DNA of 64,000 bases from M3007 sp033764075 (GCA_033764075.1 JANRJH010000051.1:15946-79945), one strand, 5' to 3'; numbered from the stretch's first letter, positions 15,036-23,874 are shown. Notes: generated by a model from the letters alone, not told the origin. A program made the numbers and translations.

Positions 15036-17324
15036 ATGAACAGGCTAATGTTCATCCTGTGGATCTTGGCGACAACCACGTGGGGCCTGCATGCACAAAA
15101 CAGCGGCACGATCCGCGGCCGCGTCGAACACAACGGAAGCCCGGTGGCCTACGCACAGGTGGCGATCAAAAATGCCGGCAAGGGCACGTTTACCGACACG
15201 CTGGGCGCCTTTGTGCTCACCGGCATACCCTTCGGTGACCATCAGGTCTCCGTTTCCCTTATCGGATTTGCCCCCCAGACAGCCCGGACCCGCCTGAGCG
15301 CGGCTGCGCCAACGGCCGAACTTCAACTGGAACTGACCGAAAACACAGCCTCCCTAGGCGAAGTGGTGGTGTCGGGCGCCCTCAAACCCGTTCAAAAGCT
15401 GGAAAGCCCTATACCGGTGGAAGTCTACGCACAAAAATTCTTCCGCGCCAACCCCACCCCTTCCCTCTTTGAATCCCTGCAAAATGTAAACGGTGTGCGC
15501 CCCCAACTCAACTGCAACGTGTGCAACACGGGCGACATACACATCAACGGACTGGAGGGCCCGTACACCATGGTGCTGATCGACGGCATGCCCATTGTCA
15601 GCGGCCTGTCCACCGTCTATGGCCTCACCGGCATTCCCCAGGCGCTGGTCGACCGCATGGAGGTCGTGAAGGGCCCCGCTTCTACCCTGTACGGCTCGGA
15701 GGCCGTTGGTGGACTGATCAACGTCATCACCAAAAGCGCCGAGTCGGCGCCGCGCTTTGCAGCAGACGTGTTCTCGACGTCCTGGGCAGAAGTCAATGCC
15801 GATCTGGGCGCGCGCTTTACCGCCGGCAAAAATGCGCACAGCCTCCTCGGCATCCACTACTTCAACTACCAAAACCCGATCGACAACAACAGCGACGGGT
15901 TCACCGATGTGACCCTCCAGCACCGGATCTCTGTTTTCAACAAATGGCGCATCAACCGCGCCGACGGCAAAGGGCTCTCCGTGGCCGCCCGGTACCTGTA
16001 CGAAGACCGCTGGGGCGGGCAAATGAACTGGACGCCCGCATATCGCGGGGGCGACAGCATTTACGGCGAAAGCATTTACACCAACCGATGGGAACTGTTC
16101 GGCGTCTACCAACTGCCGGTCGAAGAAGAAATCAACCTCTCCTTCAGCGCCAACGGGCACGACCAAAACTCGGTGTACGGCAACACGGTCTACCTCGGAA
16201 CCCAATACATCGGCTTCGGTCAGCTCACCTGGCGAAAACAGCTCGGTTCGCGACACGACCTGCTCTCCGGCCTCGCGTACCGGTACACCTGGTACGACGA
16301 CAACACCCCCGCCACCGCCACCGTCCAGGGACAAAACAAACCATCCGTCATTCACCTGCCCGGTGTGTTCATACAGGACGAAATCAGGCTCCACCCCACC
16401 AGGCACACCCTGCTCGCCGGGTTGCGAGGCGACTACAACAGCCTGCATGGCGCCATCCTCTCCCCCCGGGTGAACTACAAGTGGAGCACCGATGACCGAA
16501 GCGCTGTGCTGCGCATCGGCGCCGGCAACGGGTTTCGGGTAGCCAATGTGTTCACCGAGGACCACGCAGCCCTCTCCGGCGCGCGCCAGGTGGTTTTCGC
16601 CGGTGAATTGCGGCCTGAAACCTCCTGGAATGTCAATGTGAATTATGTAAAACAAATACTCGGCGTCCCCCACGCCATCGGCACCCTCGACGCCACTGCC
16701 TTTTACACCTACTTCACCAATCGCATCCTGCCCGATTACACCACCGATCCGAACAAGATCATTTACGACAACCTCGACGGGTTTTCCGTGTCAAGGGGCG
16801 TATCCCTGAATTCCGATTGGGCATTTACCAACGGGCTTCGGTTGATGACCGGCATGACCCTCCAGGATGTATTCGCGGAGGACAACGGGGTGCGCATGGA
16901 TCAACTGCTGACCGAATCGTTTTCCGCTGTATGGAACATCGGCTACACCATTCCGGGTATAAAACTCAAAATAGACTACACCGGCAACCTGTATGGCCCC
17001 ATGGCGCTGCCCCTGCTCGGCCCGCTCGACGAACGGCCTGCCTATTCCCCCTGGTGGAGCATCCAGAATGTGCAGGTCAGCAAAGTATTGCCCGGCGGCT
17101 TTGAAGTGTACGGCGGGATCAAAAACCTGTTGAACTACACACCGCCGGCCAACAGCATTGCCCGACCGTTCGATCCGTTCGACCGGCAGGTGGTGTTCGA
17201 CGACCAGGGGCAGGTGGTGCCCACGCCCGATAATCCGCAGGCGCTGACCTTCGACCCGACGTATGTGTTCGCGCCGAATCAGGGCATCCGGGGGTTCATC
17301 GGGTTGCGCTACACCGTGCCGTAA
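15036..17324 (+). CDS. TonB-dependent receptor, probably for a metal or metal chelate
   Basis: 762 residues. Signal peptide (MNRLMFILWILATTTWGLHAQ), carboxypeptidase-regulatory-like domain (~23-110: GTIRGRVEHNGSPVAYAQV), plug (~120-230) with VLIDGMPIVSGLSTVYGL and VVKGPASTLYGSEAVGGLINVITK, and a barrel ending in GIRGFIGLRYTVP. The plug contains a Cys pair, NCNVCNTG (Cys160, Cys163), not usual in siderophore receptors. Two features point to metal uptake: its position after exbBD-tonB and a DtxR-like site on its promoter. The actual ligand (manganese, iron or another metal) cannot be read from the sequence. Confidence 0.9.
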   Translation: MNRLMFILWILATTTWGLHAQNSGTIRGRVEHNGSPVAYAQVAIKNAGKGTFTDTLGAFVLTGIPFGDHQVSVSLIGFAPQTARTRLSAAAPTAELQLELTENTASLGEVVVSGALKPVQKLESPIPVEVYAQKFFRANPTPSLFESLQNVNGVRPQLNCNVCNTGDIHINGLEGPYTMVLIDGMPIVSGLSTVYGLTGIPQALVDRMEVVKGPASTLYGSEAVGGLINVITKSAESAPRFAADVFSTSWAEVNADLGARFTAGKNAHSLLGIHYFNYQNPIDNNSDGFTDVTLQHRISVFNKWRINRADGKGLSVAARYLYEDRWGGQMNWTPAYRGGDSIYGESIYTNRWELFGVYQLPVEEEINLSFSANGHDQNSVYGNTVYLGTQYIGFGQLTWRKQLGSRHDLLSGLAYRYTWYDDNTPATATVQGQNKPSVIHLPGVFIQDEIRLHPTRHTLLAGLRGDYNSLHGAILSPRVNYKWSTDDRSAVLRIGAGNGFRVANVFTEDHAALSGARQVVFAGELRPETSWNVNVNYVKQILGVPHAIGTLDATAFYTYFTNRILPDYTTDPNKIIYDNLDGFSVSRGVSLNSDWAFTNGLRLMTGMTLQDVFAEDNGVRMDQLLTESFSAVWNIGYTIPGIKLKIDYTGNLYGPMALPLLGPLDERPAYSPWWSIQNVQVSKVLPGGFEVYGGIKNLLNYTPPANSIARPFDPFDRQVVFDDQGQVVPTPDNPQALTFDPTYVFAPNQGIRGFIGLRYTVP

Positions 17325-17331
17325 AGCACCC

Positions 17332-17928
17332 TCAACGGTTGGAGCGGAGGTTCAGGAAGAACTTGGTACCCAGGCTCACCTGAATGGCGCCGGAGTTGGT
17401 GTAGTACAGACCGTCGACAAAAAACTCCCAGTTGCGGAACACGTCGCTCAGGTAGAAGTACCCAAACTCGGCGCCGACAACAAATTCGAGTTGTTCAGGC
17501 TCTTCTCCGACCTCATCCACTATTACAGCATCTTCATTGAACCGGTAGCGCAACCCGGCTTTGCCCATGGCCGTGAAAGCATTCTGGTTGGTGCGCGCGC
17601 ATTTGTTTCCGTTGCTGCGGTACAGGCCCGCGCCGGCCTCCAGGAGTGCGTACGGACTGGCCATGAACGACTCCTCGTCGGCCTGATCCAGGTCTTGCAG
17701 GTTGAACAAAAAATCGGAGCCGCCGCCTACGCGCACTACCCCCCAGTGCGTACCTACGTTCATGGCGGCATGCAACCCGCCGCCGGCCCAATCGTCGATG
17801 TTGGTCACATCGGGCGAGGTGAGGTAAACGGCGGGAATGTCGAGAAATAACCGGGGAAGCTTGCCCTGCGCATGCAGCCGGAGGGACGGGCCGAGCAAGA
17901 CAAATGCAAAAAGGATGATGCGATTCAT
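17332..17928 (-). CDS. Predicted outer-membrane beta-barrel protein
   Basis: 198 residues from the ATG at 17928 with a signal peptide (MNRIILFAFVLLGPSLRLHAQ). The mature part has amphipathic strands (VVRVGGGSDFLFNL, GAGLYRSNG, MGKAGLRYRF, QLEFVVGAEFGYFYL, IQVSLGTKFFLNL) typical of a small barrel; an acidic loop VIVDEVGEEPEQ lies before the last strands. No named family is recognised. It is convergent with the TonB receptor with 7 bases between the stops. Confidence 0.7.
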   Translation of the reverse strand: MNRIILFAFVLLGPSLRLHAQGKLPRLFLDIPAVYLTSPDVTNIDDWAGGGLHAAMNVGTHWGVVRVGGGSDFLFNLQDLDQADEESFMASPYALLEAGAGLYRSNGNKCARTNQNAFTAMGKAGLRYRFNEDAVIVDEVGEEPEQLEFVVGAEFGYFYLSDVFRNWEFFVDGLYYTNSGAIQVSLGTKFFLNLRSNR

Positions 17929-18001
17929 GGTTTGCTTTTTTTTGCAAGATACGGACAAGCGTATTCCTGCTGCCTTTGCTTCCCTAATTTGCGGAAGGCC
18001 T

Positions 18002-18009
18002 TACATTTG
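18002..18009 (+). promoter_or_regulatory. -7 element TACATTTG of the TMTC-like gene
   Basis: Exact TAnnTTTG match 18 bases before the ATG at 18028; it supports that start over the much longer open frame that begins at 17872. Confidence 0.6.
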
Positions 18010-18027
18010 GCGGTGAATCTGCACGTC

Positions 18028-19719
18028 ATGGCCAAAAAACAACCCAAGTCCGCCCCCAAACCCACAACGGCGCCCGCGCCGACGGTCAAGCTTCCCACCT
18101 ACGCCTGGATGCCCTGGGCGGCGGCGGCGGCAGTCCTGTTGCTGTTCAGCACCGGTTTTCAAAATGCGATGGTGGCCATGGACGACCACACGGCGACCGT
18201 CAACAATCCGGTGGTGCGCGATTTCTCCCTGGCCTTTCAGGGCGTATTCAACCTGGGCATGTTTGCGCCGCTCACCTGGTGGGTGTACGGCATGGCGTAT
18301 GCGCTGGGTGGCGACAGCCCGTTCTGGTACCACCTCTTCAGCGCCCTGCTGCATGCCGCCAACGCCTGGCTGGTGTGGCACATCGGCCGGCGGCTGGGTG
18401 CAGCGCCCTGGCAGGCGCTTTTCCTGAGTCTGGCCTTTGCCATACACCCTGTGCAGGTGGAGGCCGTGTCGTGGATCGCCGCCCTCAGCACGCCGTTGTT
18501 CTCTTTTTTTCTGTTGCTGGCCGTCGATGCGTACCTGCGCTATGTGGATGCGGGGAAGTGGGGCCGCGATTACGGACTCGCGGTGGCTTTCATGCTGGCT
18601 GGCTGCCTGTCGAAGACGGCTGCCGTGGTGTTGCCCTTGTCACTCCTGGCGATCGATGTATGGCTGAGGCGCCCGCTCAACCGAAACACTTTGCTGGAGA
18701 AAGCACCGTTTTTCGCCCTGTCGTTCCTGTTCGGCCTGCTGACCCTTTTTTCGCGCACCAGTTCCGGCCACACGATAGACGCCGGGGGCGCCGGATTTTC
18801 GGTTCTGGACCGCTGCCTGATGGCCTGCCACAGCGTGTTGTTTTACTGGGGCAAATTGCTGGCGCCCGTCGGGCTCAGCATATGGTACCCGTTTGAACGG
18901 GGGGCCTCCGGAAGCTGGCCGGCGGCATACTACCTGGCGCCGATGGCGCTGGCGGCCATCCTGGGGGCGGCGTGGTGGTACCGGCGCCCGGCGCCTGTGC
19001 TATGGGCCGGACTCCTGTTTTACCTGTCCAACATCTTTCTGGCGCTTCCATTTTACACCATCGGCGAGTTTGAACTGCGCTCCGACCGGTACAACTACCT
19101 TGCGGCGCTGGGCGTCTTTGCCGTGCTGAGTGCCCTGCCGCAGTGGGCGCCGGTGCAACAGCGCAAGCTTGCCCCTGCCGCCACGGTTGTCCTGAGCCTG
19201 CTGTTGTTGGTGTGGGCCGGACTCAGCATACAGCGCATCTCCGACTGGCGCAACACCATTGCACTCATCGACAAGGCCATTGCGGCGCAGGGCGACAATT
19301 TCGGCAAAGCCTACCTCTGGCGCGGCATGGCCTACGGCGACCAGGGCAAAGGCAAACAGGCGCTCGACGACTTTAACCGCGCCATCGAGCGAAATCCCGA
19401 ATTGTACATGGCCTACAAGTACCGGGGCGCGCTGCTGGGCATGGCCAAACAATACGAACGTTCGGTGGCCGATCTGGACATTTACCTGAAAAAGTACCCC
19501 AACGACGCTGAATACCTGTTTAACCGGGGCTTATCCCAGCTCAAACTGGGAAAAAAAGCAGAGGCCATGGCCGACTTCAACAGGGCTATAGAAAGCAATC
19601 CACAATTCGCGCCGGCCTACCGAAGCCGCGCAGGGTTGCACAGCGAACTCGGCGAGCCCGAAAAAGCGGCGGCAGATATGGAGGCTTGGGAACGGACAAG
19701 GGGGAAAATGGGGATGTAG
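18028..19719 (+). CDS. TMTC-like membrane protein with C-terminal TPRs (GT-C mannosyltransferase fold)
   Basis: 563 residues. The N-terminal ~400 residues hold about ten membrane helices with signatures of the transmembrane-and-TPR (TMTC/DUF1736) family: the luminal DDH motif (VAMDDHTATVNNPVV), LTWWVYGMAYALGGDSPFWYHLFSALLHAANA, and HPVQVEAVSWIAALSTPLFS. Three to four TPRs follow (~425-560: AYLWRGMAYGDQGKGKQALDDFNRAIERNP and similar). Eukaryotic TMTCs O-mannosylate cadherins from dolichol-phosphate-mannose; bacterial homologues are presumed polyprenyl-phosphate-sugar transferases, for example for secreted proteins. Acceptor and sugar are unknown. Confidence 0.8.
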   Translation: MAKKQPKSAPKPTTAPAPTVKLPTYAWMPWAAAAAVLLLFSTGFQNAMVAMDDHTATVNNPVVRDFSLAFQGVFNLGMFAPLTWWVYGMAYALGGDSPFWYHLFSALLHAANAWLVWHIGRRLGAAPWQALFLSLAFAIHPVQVEAVSWIAALSTPLFSFFLLLAVDAYLRYVDAGKWGRDYGLAVAFMLAGCLSKTAAVVLPLSLLAIDVWLRRPLNRNTLLEKAPFFALSFLFGLLTLFSRTSSGHTIDAGGAGFSVLDRCLMACHSVLFYWGKLLAPVGLSIWYPFERGASGSWPAAYYLAPMALAAILGAAWWYRRPAPVLWAGLLFYLSNIFLALPFYTIGEFELRSDRYNYLAALGVFAVLSALPQWAPVQQRKLAPAATVVLSLLLLVWAGLSIQRISDWRNTIALIDKAIAAQGDNFGKAYLWRGMAYGDQGKGKQALDDFNRAIERNPELYMAYKYRGALLGMAKQYERSVADLDIYLKKYPNDAEYLFNRGLSQLKLGKKAEAMADFNRAIESNPQFAPAYRSRAGLHSELGEPEKAAADMEAWERTRGKMGM

Positions 19720-19752
19720 TTTGGATAAAGGCATTTAAATGCTCCGATCCCC

Positions 19753-20568
19753 CTACTTCGAATACGACGGGCACCGAATCTGCCCAAAGTAGTACATCAC
19801 CCCGGCCTGCAGGAACACGTAGGTGTCGTTGGTCTTGCCGTTGCCGCGCTGGCGCCCCGGCTCACCGATCATGGGCTCCACAGACCGGTCGGCCAGCCGG
19901 GCTGCAATTTCGCCGCGCTGCGACTCGATGTCGCGGATGTCGGCGTACACCCCGCTTACGTCGTCGAGGTAGTCGGTAAATATCTTGCGGGCGCTGAGTT
20001 CGATGTTCAGGCTCAGGCGGTAGGAGAGGTCGGTTTTGAAACCGAACCCGTACACCAATGCCGCCTGGGTGGTGTTGTACTCTTCGCCCTTGAATTGGCC
20101 TTCGGTGCCGTATTCGCGCAGGTTGTAGGTTTCGCCGTCGAGTTCTGCCTGGGGATTAAAGAAAAAAACCGCCGGCCCGCCAAACAGGTACGGAGTGAAC
20201 AGGTTTTCGCGGTGCCCGTGCGTGTAGGGCAGGAAGTTGAACTCGAACTGTGCGCTCAGGTCGACCACCATGCTTTCGAAGGACAGGTTGCGGCGCAACT
20301 CGAAAGCATTGTCCGAATCGCTGTCGAACGCGCTGATGTGGCCTGCGTTGGCAGCCATTTTGAGTGCCAGCCGGTCGTTGAAGTTGTAGCGGGCGCCGGC
20401 GCCGGCGGACCAACTGGTGCGGTTAAAGCGGAAGTTGGTGTTCAGGTCGCCGAAATAGTTCGATATCCCCAGCCAGCCACCGGCCTCCCAACCTTTCATC
20501 TGCGCGAGCGCCGGCGTGTGAAGCAGCAGGAACAACCCGGAGAACCACAGCCATTTATAAACATTCAT
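19753..20568 (-). CDS. DUF6089-type outer-membrane beta-barrel protein
   Basis: 271 residues from the ATG at 20568, with a signal peptide ending LLLHTPALAQ. The family pattern is clear: WEAGGWLGISNYFGDLNTNFRFNRTSWSAGAGARYNFNDRLALKM, LSAQFEFNFLPY, NLFTPYLFGGPAVFFFNPQA and a final YVFLQAGVMYYFG. These proteins are common in Bacteroidota and predicted to be 8-stranded barrels; their function is not known. A -7 element lies 26 bases upstream. Confidence 0.85.
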   Translation of the reverse strand: MNVYKWLWFSGLFLLLHTPALAQMKGWEAGGWLGISNYFGDLNTNFRFNRTSWSAGAGARYNFNDRLALKMAANAGHISAFDSDSDNAFELRRNLSFESMVVDLSAQFEFNFLPYTHGHRENLFTPYLFGGPAVFFFNPQAELDGETYNLREYGTEGQFKGEEYNTTQAALVYGFGFKTDLSYRLSLNIELSARKIFTDYLDDVSGVYADIRDIESQRGEIAARLADRSVEPMIGEPGRQRGNGKTNDTYVFLQAGVMYYFGQIRCPSYSK

Positions 20569-20594
20569 ATGTTTCGTAACGTCGGTTAAAGCCA

Positions 20595-20602
20595 CAAAAG
20601 TA
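20595..20602 (-). promoter_or_regulatory. -7 element TACTTTTG of the DUF6089 gene
   Basis: Exact TAnnTTTG match on the minus strand, 26 bases before the ATG at 20568. Confidence 0.6.
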
Positions 20603-20645
20603 AGGTAACGGGGGGAAAACGCAGGAAAAGCCTTTTGCGTATAAA

Positions 20646-21623
20646 TCAGGGCTTAATTAAAGCCGGCCTTTGCGACATTTCGTGGTAGCACAGGGCGCCT
20701 TCGGCGAAATAATGGCACACCATGCTGCGCCGCGTGGCGTCCGGCCGGGCGATGGAGCTCCCACCGTGGAGCAGGTTGGCGTGCCAGATGAGCACATCGC
20801 CGCGCCGGGGTAAAAAGGATGCCGGCTTCAGCCCGTGGTGCGCGACCAGCCGCTCGATGTGGTCTTCGTAGTGCCGGTTGCTCTCCGCGCCGATGGTGTA
20901 GCGGGTGTTGCCCGAGTCGTAGTCCGGAGTCATGACATACGGCAGCCGGTGGCTGCCGGGGTAGTACAGAAGCTCGCCGCTGCCCGCTTGTATGTCCTCC
21001 AGGGCAATCCACGTGGCGATGAGGTACCCGGGCGGCTCGGTGGTCATGTGTATGGAGTCGGAGTGCGCCCGTTGTTCGCTGCCCTGGGTAAAGTTGAGCG
21101 ACTGAAATGGGATGACCTGGCGGCCAAGCAGAAAGGACAGCAGTTCGAGCAGTTCGGGGTTGCGGAAAAAACGGTCGCGCGCCAGTGCGCTGTTTTCGAA
21201 CAGGTTGAATATTTTTCGTCCGGTGTAGTTGTAGCCCACACGGCCCCTGGAGAGCAGGGCGTCTACCTCGGCGTTCAGTGCACCGGTTTCGGCTTCGGGG
21301 AAAAACTGCTCCAGAATCAGGTATCCATCCCGAACAAATCCCCGGATTTTTTCCTGAAGGGTGGCGTCGAATGCCTGAAACCGCGGATGGGCCTCCAGCG
21401 CCGTCATGGCGCCGGGCTGGTCGAGCCAGGGCATGTTTTCGGTGTCGTGCTGTGGGAAATCGGCCCAGCCGATGGGTGCGTAGATGTTTTTTTTCAGACC
21501 GTACTTTCGGTACAACGCGCGGTTGTGTTGCAGGAGCCGGGCGTTCCAGCGGTTGTTGAGCACATAAACGCCCTTCCAGGAGCGGAGGATGCCGGTGTAG
21601 CGTTGGATGAAACGGGGGAGCAT
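20646..21623 (-). CDS. Phytanoyl-CoA dioxygenase (PhyH) family protein
   Basis: 325 residues. Fe(II)/2-oxoglutarate oxygenase of the PhyH family: the iron-binding His-x-Asp is in QRAHSDSIHM (~184-193), the distal His in VLIWHANLLHGGSSI and the 2-oxoglutarate-binding Arg in RRSMVCHYF. The N-terminal ~75 residues (NNRWNARLLQHNRALYRKYGLKKNIYAPIG) are a basic extension found in Bacteroidota homologues. PhyH enzymes hydroxylate lipids, small molecules or amino acids; the substrate here is unknown. It starts 9 bases after the DUF4058 gene ends, so the two may be cotranscribed. Confidence 0.88.
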   Translation of the reverse strand: MLPRFIQRYTGILRSWKGVYVLNNRWNARLLQHNRALYRKYGLKKNIYAPIGWADFPQHDTENMPWLDQPGAMTALEAHPRFQAFDATLQEKIRGFVRDGYLILEQFFPEAETGALNAEVDALLSRGRVGYNYTGRKIFNLFENSALARDRFFRNPELLELLSFLLGRQVIPFQSLNFTQGSEQRAHSDSIHMTTEPPGYLIATWIALEDIQAGSGELLYYPGSHRLPYVMTPDYDSGNTRYTIGAESNRHYEDHIERLVAHHGLKPASFLPRRGDVLIWHANLLHGGSSIARPDATRRSMVCHYFAEGALCYHEMSQRPALIKP

Positions 21624-21632
21624 AGCAGGTGT

Positions 21633-22397
21633 TTAAGTGGGCAGGATTGTTTGCATCCATTGAAGTTCAGCCGTCTGGAAAACCGGTGGGGGAGGCACAG
21701 ATTGATAATTGATCGACAAATCGTAACGGCTGCGCGCGTAAATCGAGTCCAACGCTTTTTTTAGATCAAGCGCCACGTCGGCGTCCGGCGCCGCAAGGGG
21801 TACCGGGAGAACGGGCAGTCGGTCTTGCACGTTGAAGGCCCATACATCCGTTTGTTGCGCCCCGGCCCGCCACAGCGAAGCGATGTAATGCGTGTGCGGC
21901 AAGCGTGGGTGGACAGGCACCCGGCTTCCCCGGCGAAGCAGATCGATTTCCAGCAGGTGAACGCCGGAATCGTGCAGCCTGCGTCGTTTTTGGCGAAATG
22001 CATCGAGACCGGGTTGCTTCTTGTTTACCGGCGACAAAATTTCAATGGCCGTGATCAGACGGTTTTGGGCCGCATCGCGGATTTCGACAACCGGTATGTG
22101 GATCTCGACAGGTGCTATTTCTGCAAGCACAACCGTCGGCTTCGTTACGGCGTCGATACCCACCCCAGGCTCCCGAACAACATCGCTTCGCAACAGCACC
22201 TCGACATCCGGGTACATAATCCCCACCTCTGTTTCCGGCGATACATCCTCACGCGTGTACAAATCAATGCGCGCAACGTACTTCGGCGCAATGACAGGAA
22301 CCAGCAGGGCCTTGAGGGCTGACGCCAACTCGTTGTGCACGTCCGGCCACAAGTACCCTTCCAAATAAGGATCCATGCCTGGGAAAGGAGAAACCAT
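21633..22397 (-). CDS. DUF4058 family protein
   Basis: 254 residues from the ATG at 22397 (a TTG two codons upstream is less likely). The family opening SPFPGMDPYLEGYLWPDVHNELASALKALLVP, then YVARIDLYTREDVSPETEVGIMYPDVEV, ITAIEILSPVNKKQPGLDAFRQKRRRLHDSGVHLLEIDLLRRG and a C-terminal DLKKALDSIYARSRYDLSINY. The IEILSP...K pattern resembles that of Uma2-like PD-(D/E)XK nucleases, so a nuclease-type fold is plausible (inference). Function unknown. Confidence 0.88.
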   Translation of the reverse strand: MVSPFPGMDPYLEGYLWPDVHNELASALKALLVPVIAPKYVARIDLYTREDVSPETEVGIMYPDVEVLLRSDVVREPGVGIDAVTKPTVVLAEIAPVEIHIPVVEIRDAAQNRLITAIEILSPVNKKQPGLDAFRQKRRRLHDSGVHLLEIDLLRRGSRVPVHPRLPHTHYIASLWRAGAQQTDVWAFNVQDRLPVLPVPLAAPDADVALDLKKALDSIYARSRYDLSINYQSVPPPPVFQTAELQWMQTILPT

Positions 22398-22414
22398 GGG
22401 CAAGCATTTTGACT

Positions 22415-22422
22415 CAAATATA
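22415..22422 (-). promoter_or_regulatory. -7 element TATATTTG of the DUF4058 gene
   Basis: Exact TAnnTTTG match on the minus strand, 17 bases before the ATG at 22397. Confidence 0.6.
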
Positions 22423-22521
22423 CGGTGAAATGCGGGTTTGTACGGTTTTGCCTGGCTGGAATCGCCTGTTTTTTTGTTTAAAAAAAATGCATTTTTTTAA
22501 AACAAATAATGTTTTACAGAG

Positions 22522-22607
22522 TTATCCACATTGTTGACAACTATAGACACAATGTTAATTGATTGATTTTTAATTTATTGAAATAATAATTAACATTTTG
22601 TGGAAAA
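22522..22607. other. AT-rich segment between two inverted DnaA boxes
   Basis: A perfect DnaA box TTATCCACA (22522-22530, plus strand) and TTTTCCACA (22599-22607, minus strand) face each other across 68 bases of nearly pure A/T containing GATTGATTTTTAATTTATTG. More A/T tracts extend leftward to about 22470. The whole 460-base gap lies between a divergent DUF4058 gene and nrdB. It may be part of a replication origin or a DnaA-responsive control region for nrdBA, as known for E. coli nrdAB. Confidence 0.5.
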
Positions 22608-22671
22608 CTCTTTTCAGTTTTTCTTGACAAACCCCGTACTTTCGCTAGCGCTTTTGGTTTCAACAAGGCGG

Positions 22672-22694
22672 GGCGCTGTTCAGGCGCCTTTTTT
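22672..22694 (+). terminator. Hairpin with T-tract in the nrdB leader (possible attenuator)
   Basis: GGCGC (22672-22676), a 7-base loop, GCGCC (22684-22688) and six T (22689-22694). It lies 163 bases before the nrdB ATG on the coding strand, so it could stop leader transcription. The stem is short, and no antiterminator was worked out; the region 22695-22857 is GC-rich without a recognised riboswitch. Confidence 0.35.
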
Positions 22695-22857
22695 ATCCCG
22701 TCCCTTCACAACGCTTTTATTTTTCCTGCTTCCATACGGGGAAGAACCTTTGTCGCGGCACGCATGCCGGAACCGCCAGGGGGAGGCCCGTGTCGCTAAA
22801 AAACTGCAAACATCATACGCACGGCGCGCCTCCCGGTGGTCGTCCAAATCGAAAAAC

Positions 22858-23844
22858 ATGGTCAAAGAAATGCAAACTGTTGAGCCCATTCTGGCGGAAA
22901 ACCCCGACCGATTCGTTCTTTTCCCGATCAAACACACCGAGATTTGGGAGTGGTATAAAAAAGCCGAGGCGTCGTTCTGGACGGCCGAGGAGGTGGACCT
23001 TACCCCTGACCTGCTCGACTGGGAGCACAAGCTCAACGACAATGAGCGCCACTTCATCAAACATGTACTGGCGTTTTTTGCCGCCTCCGACGGCATTGTG
23101 AACGAAAACCTGGTGCTCAACTTCATGCGTGAGGTGCAGATTCCCGAAGCCCGGTGCTTCTACGGCTTCCAGGTGGCCATCGAGAACATCCACTCCGAAA
23201 TGTACTCGCTGCTGATCGACACCCTGATCAAAGACCCCCAGGAAAAAGACTTCCTGTTCCACGCCCTGCGCAACCTCGACTGTGTGGCCAAAAAAGGCGA
23301 ATGGGCCCTGCGCTGGATCGACAACGCTCCCACATTCGCCCACCGGCTTATTGCCTTCGCCGCTGTGGAGGGCATCTTTTTCTCCGGCTCCTTTTGCTCC
23401 ATTTTCTGGCTGAAAAAACGCGGACTCATGCCGGGGCTCTGCTTCTCCAACGAGCTCATCAGCCGCGACGAGGGCATGCACTGCGACTTTGCCTGCCTGC
23501 TCTACGCCATGCTCCAGCACAAGCTCGACCCCAAAGAGGTCGAAGCCATCATTACCGAGGCCGTGACATTTGAAAAGGAATTCGTCACCGACGCCCTGCC
23601 CGTGTCGCTCATCGGCATGAACGCCGAGCTGATGGGCCAGTACATCGAGTTTGTCGCCGACCGGCTCCTCATCTCCCTCGGCAACGACAAAGTGTACCAC
23701 ACCGCCAACCCATTCCCGTGGATGGACATGATCTCCATCCAGGGTAAAACCAACTTTTTTGAAAAACGCGTCGGCGACTATCAAAAGGCCGGCGTGATGA
23801 CCAACCGCGACGAGCAGGTGTTCTCCACGGACGCCGATTTCTAA
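22858..23844 (+). CDS. nrdB: Class Ia ribonucleotide reductase, beta (radical) subunit
   Basis: 328 residues from the ATG at 22858 (MVKEMQTVEPILAENPDRF); the open frame extends 86 codons upstream without family similarity. The sequence is strikingly like eukaryotic R2: FFAASDGIVNENL, EARCFYGFQVAIENIHSEMYSLLIDT, EGIFFSGSFCSIFWLKKRGLMPGL, NELISRDEGMHCDFACLLY, GKTNFFEKRVGDYQ and the C-terminal tail FSTDADF that docks on the alpha subunit. The diiron ligands (Asp of SDG, Glu and His of ENIHSE, further Glu and His) and the radical Tyr of EMYSLL are all present. It supplies the tyrosyl radical for deoxynucleotide synthesis. nrdA follows after 30 bases. Confidence 0.97.
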   Translation: MVKEMQTVEPILAENPDRFVLFPIKHTEIWEWYKKAEASFWTAEEVDLTPDLLDWEHKLNDNERHFIKHVLAFFAASDGIVNENLVLNFMREVQIPEARCFYGFQVAIENIHSEMYSLLIDTLIKDPQEKDFLFHALRNLDCVAKKGEWALRWIDNAPTFAHRLIAFAAVEGIFFSGSFCSIFWLKKRGLMPGLCFSNELISRDEGMHCDFACLLYAMLQHKLDPKEVEAIITEAVTFEKEFVTDALPVSLIGMNAELMGQYIEFVADRLLISLGNDKVYHTANPFPWMDMISIQGKTNFFEKRVGDYQKAGVMTNRDEQVFSTDADF

Positions 23845-23874
23845 ATACCGATCAAAAATTCAACCTACATCGCC

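Noticed and set aside
22540..22560. NrdR box (CTATAG-ACACAAT) upstream of nrdB
   Set aside because: The two halves are not symmetric and only one copy is present, whereas NrdR boxes come as paired palindromes.
22608..22857. Cobalamin or other known riboswitch in the nrdB leader
   Set aside because: A GCCAGGGGGAGGCCC stretch looked suggestive, but the B12-box and the required helices could not be matched, and the enzyme is class Ia.
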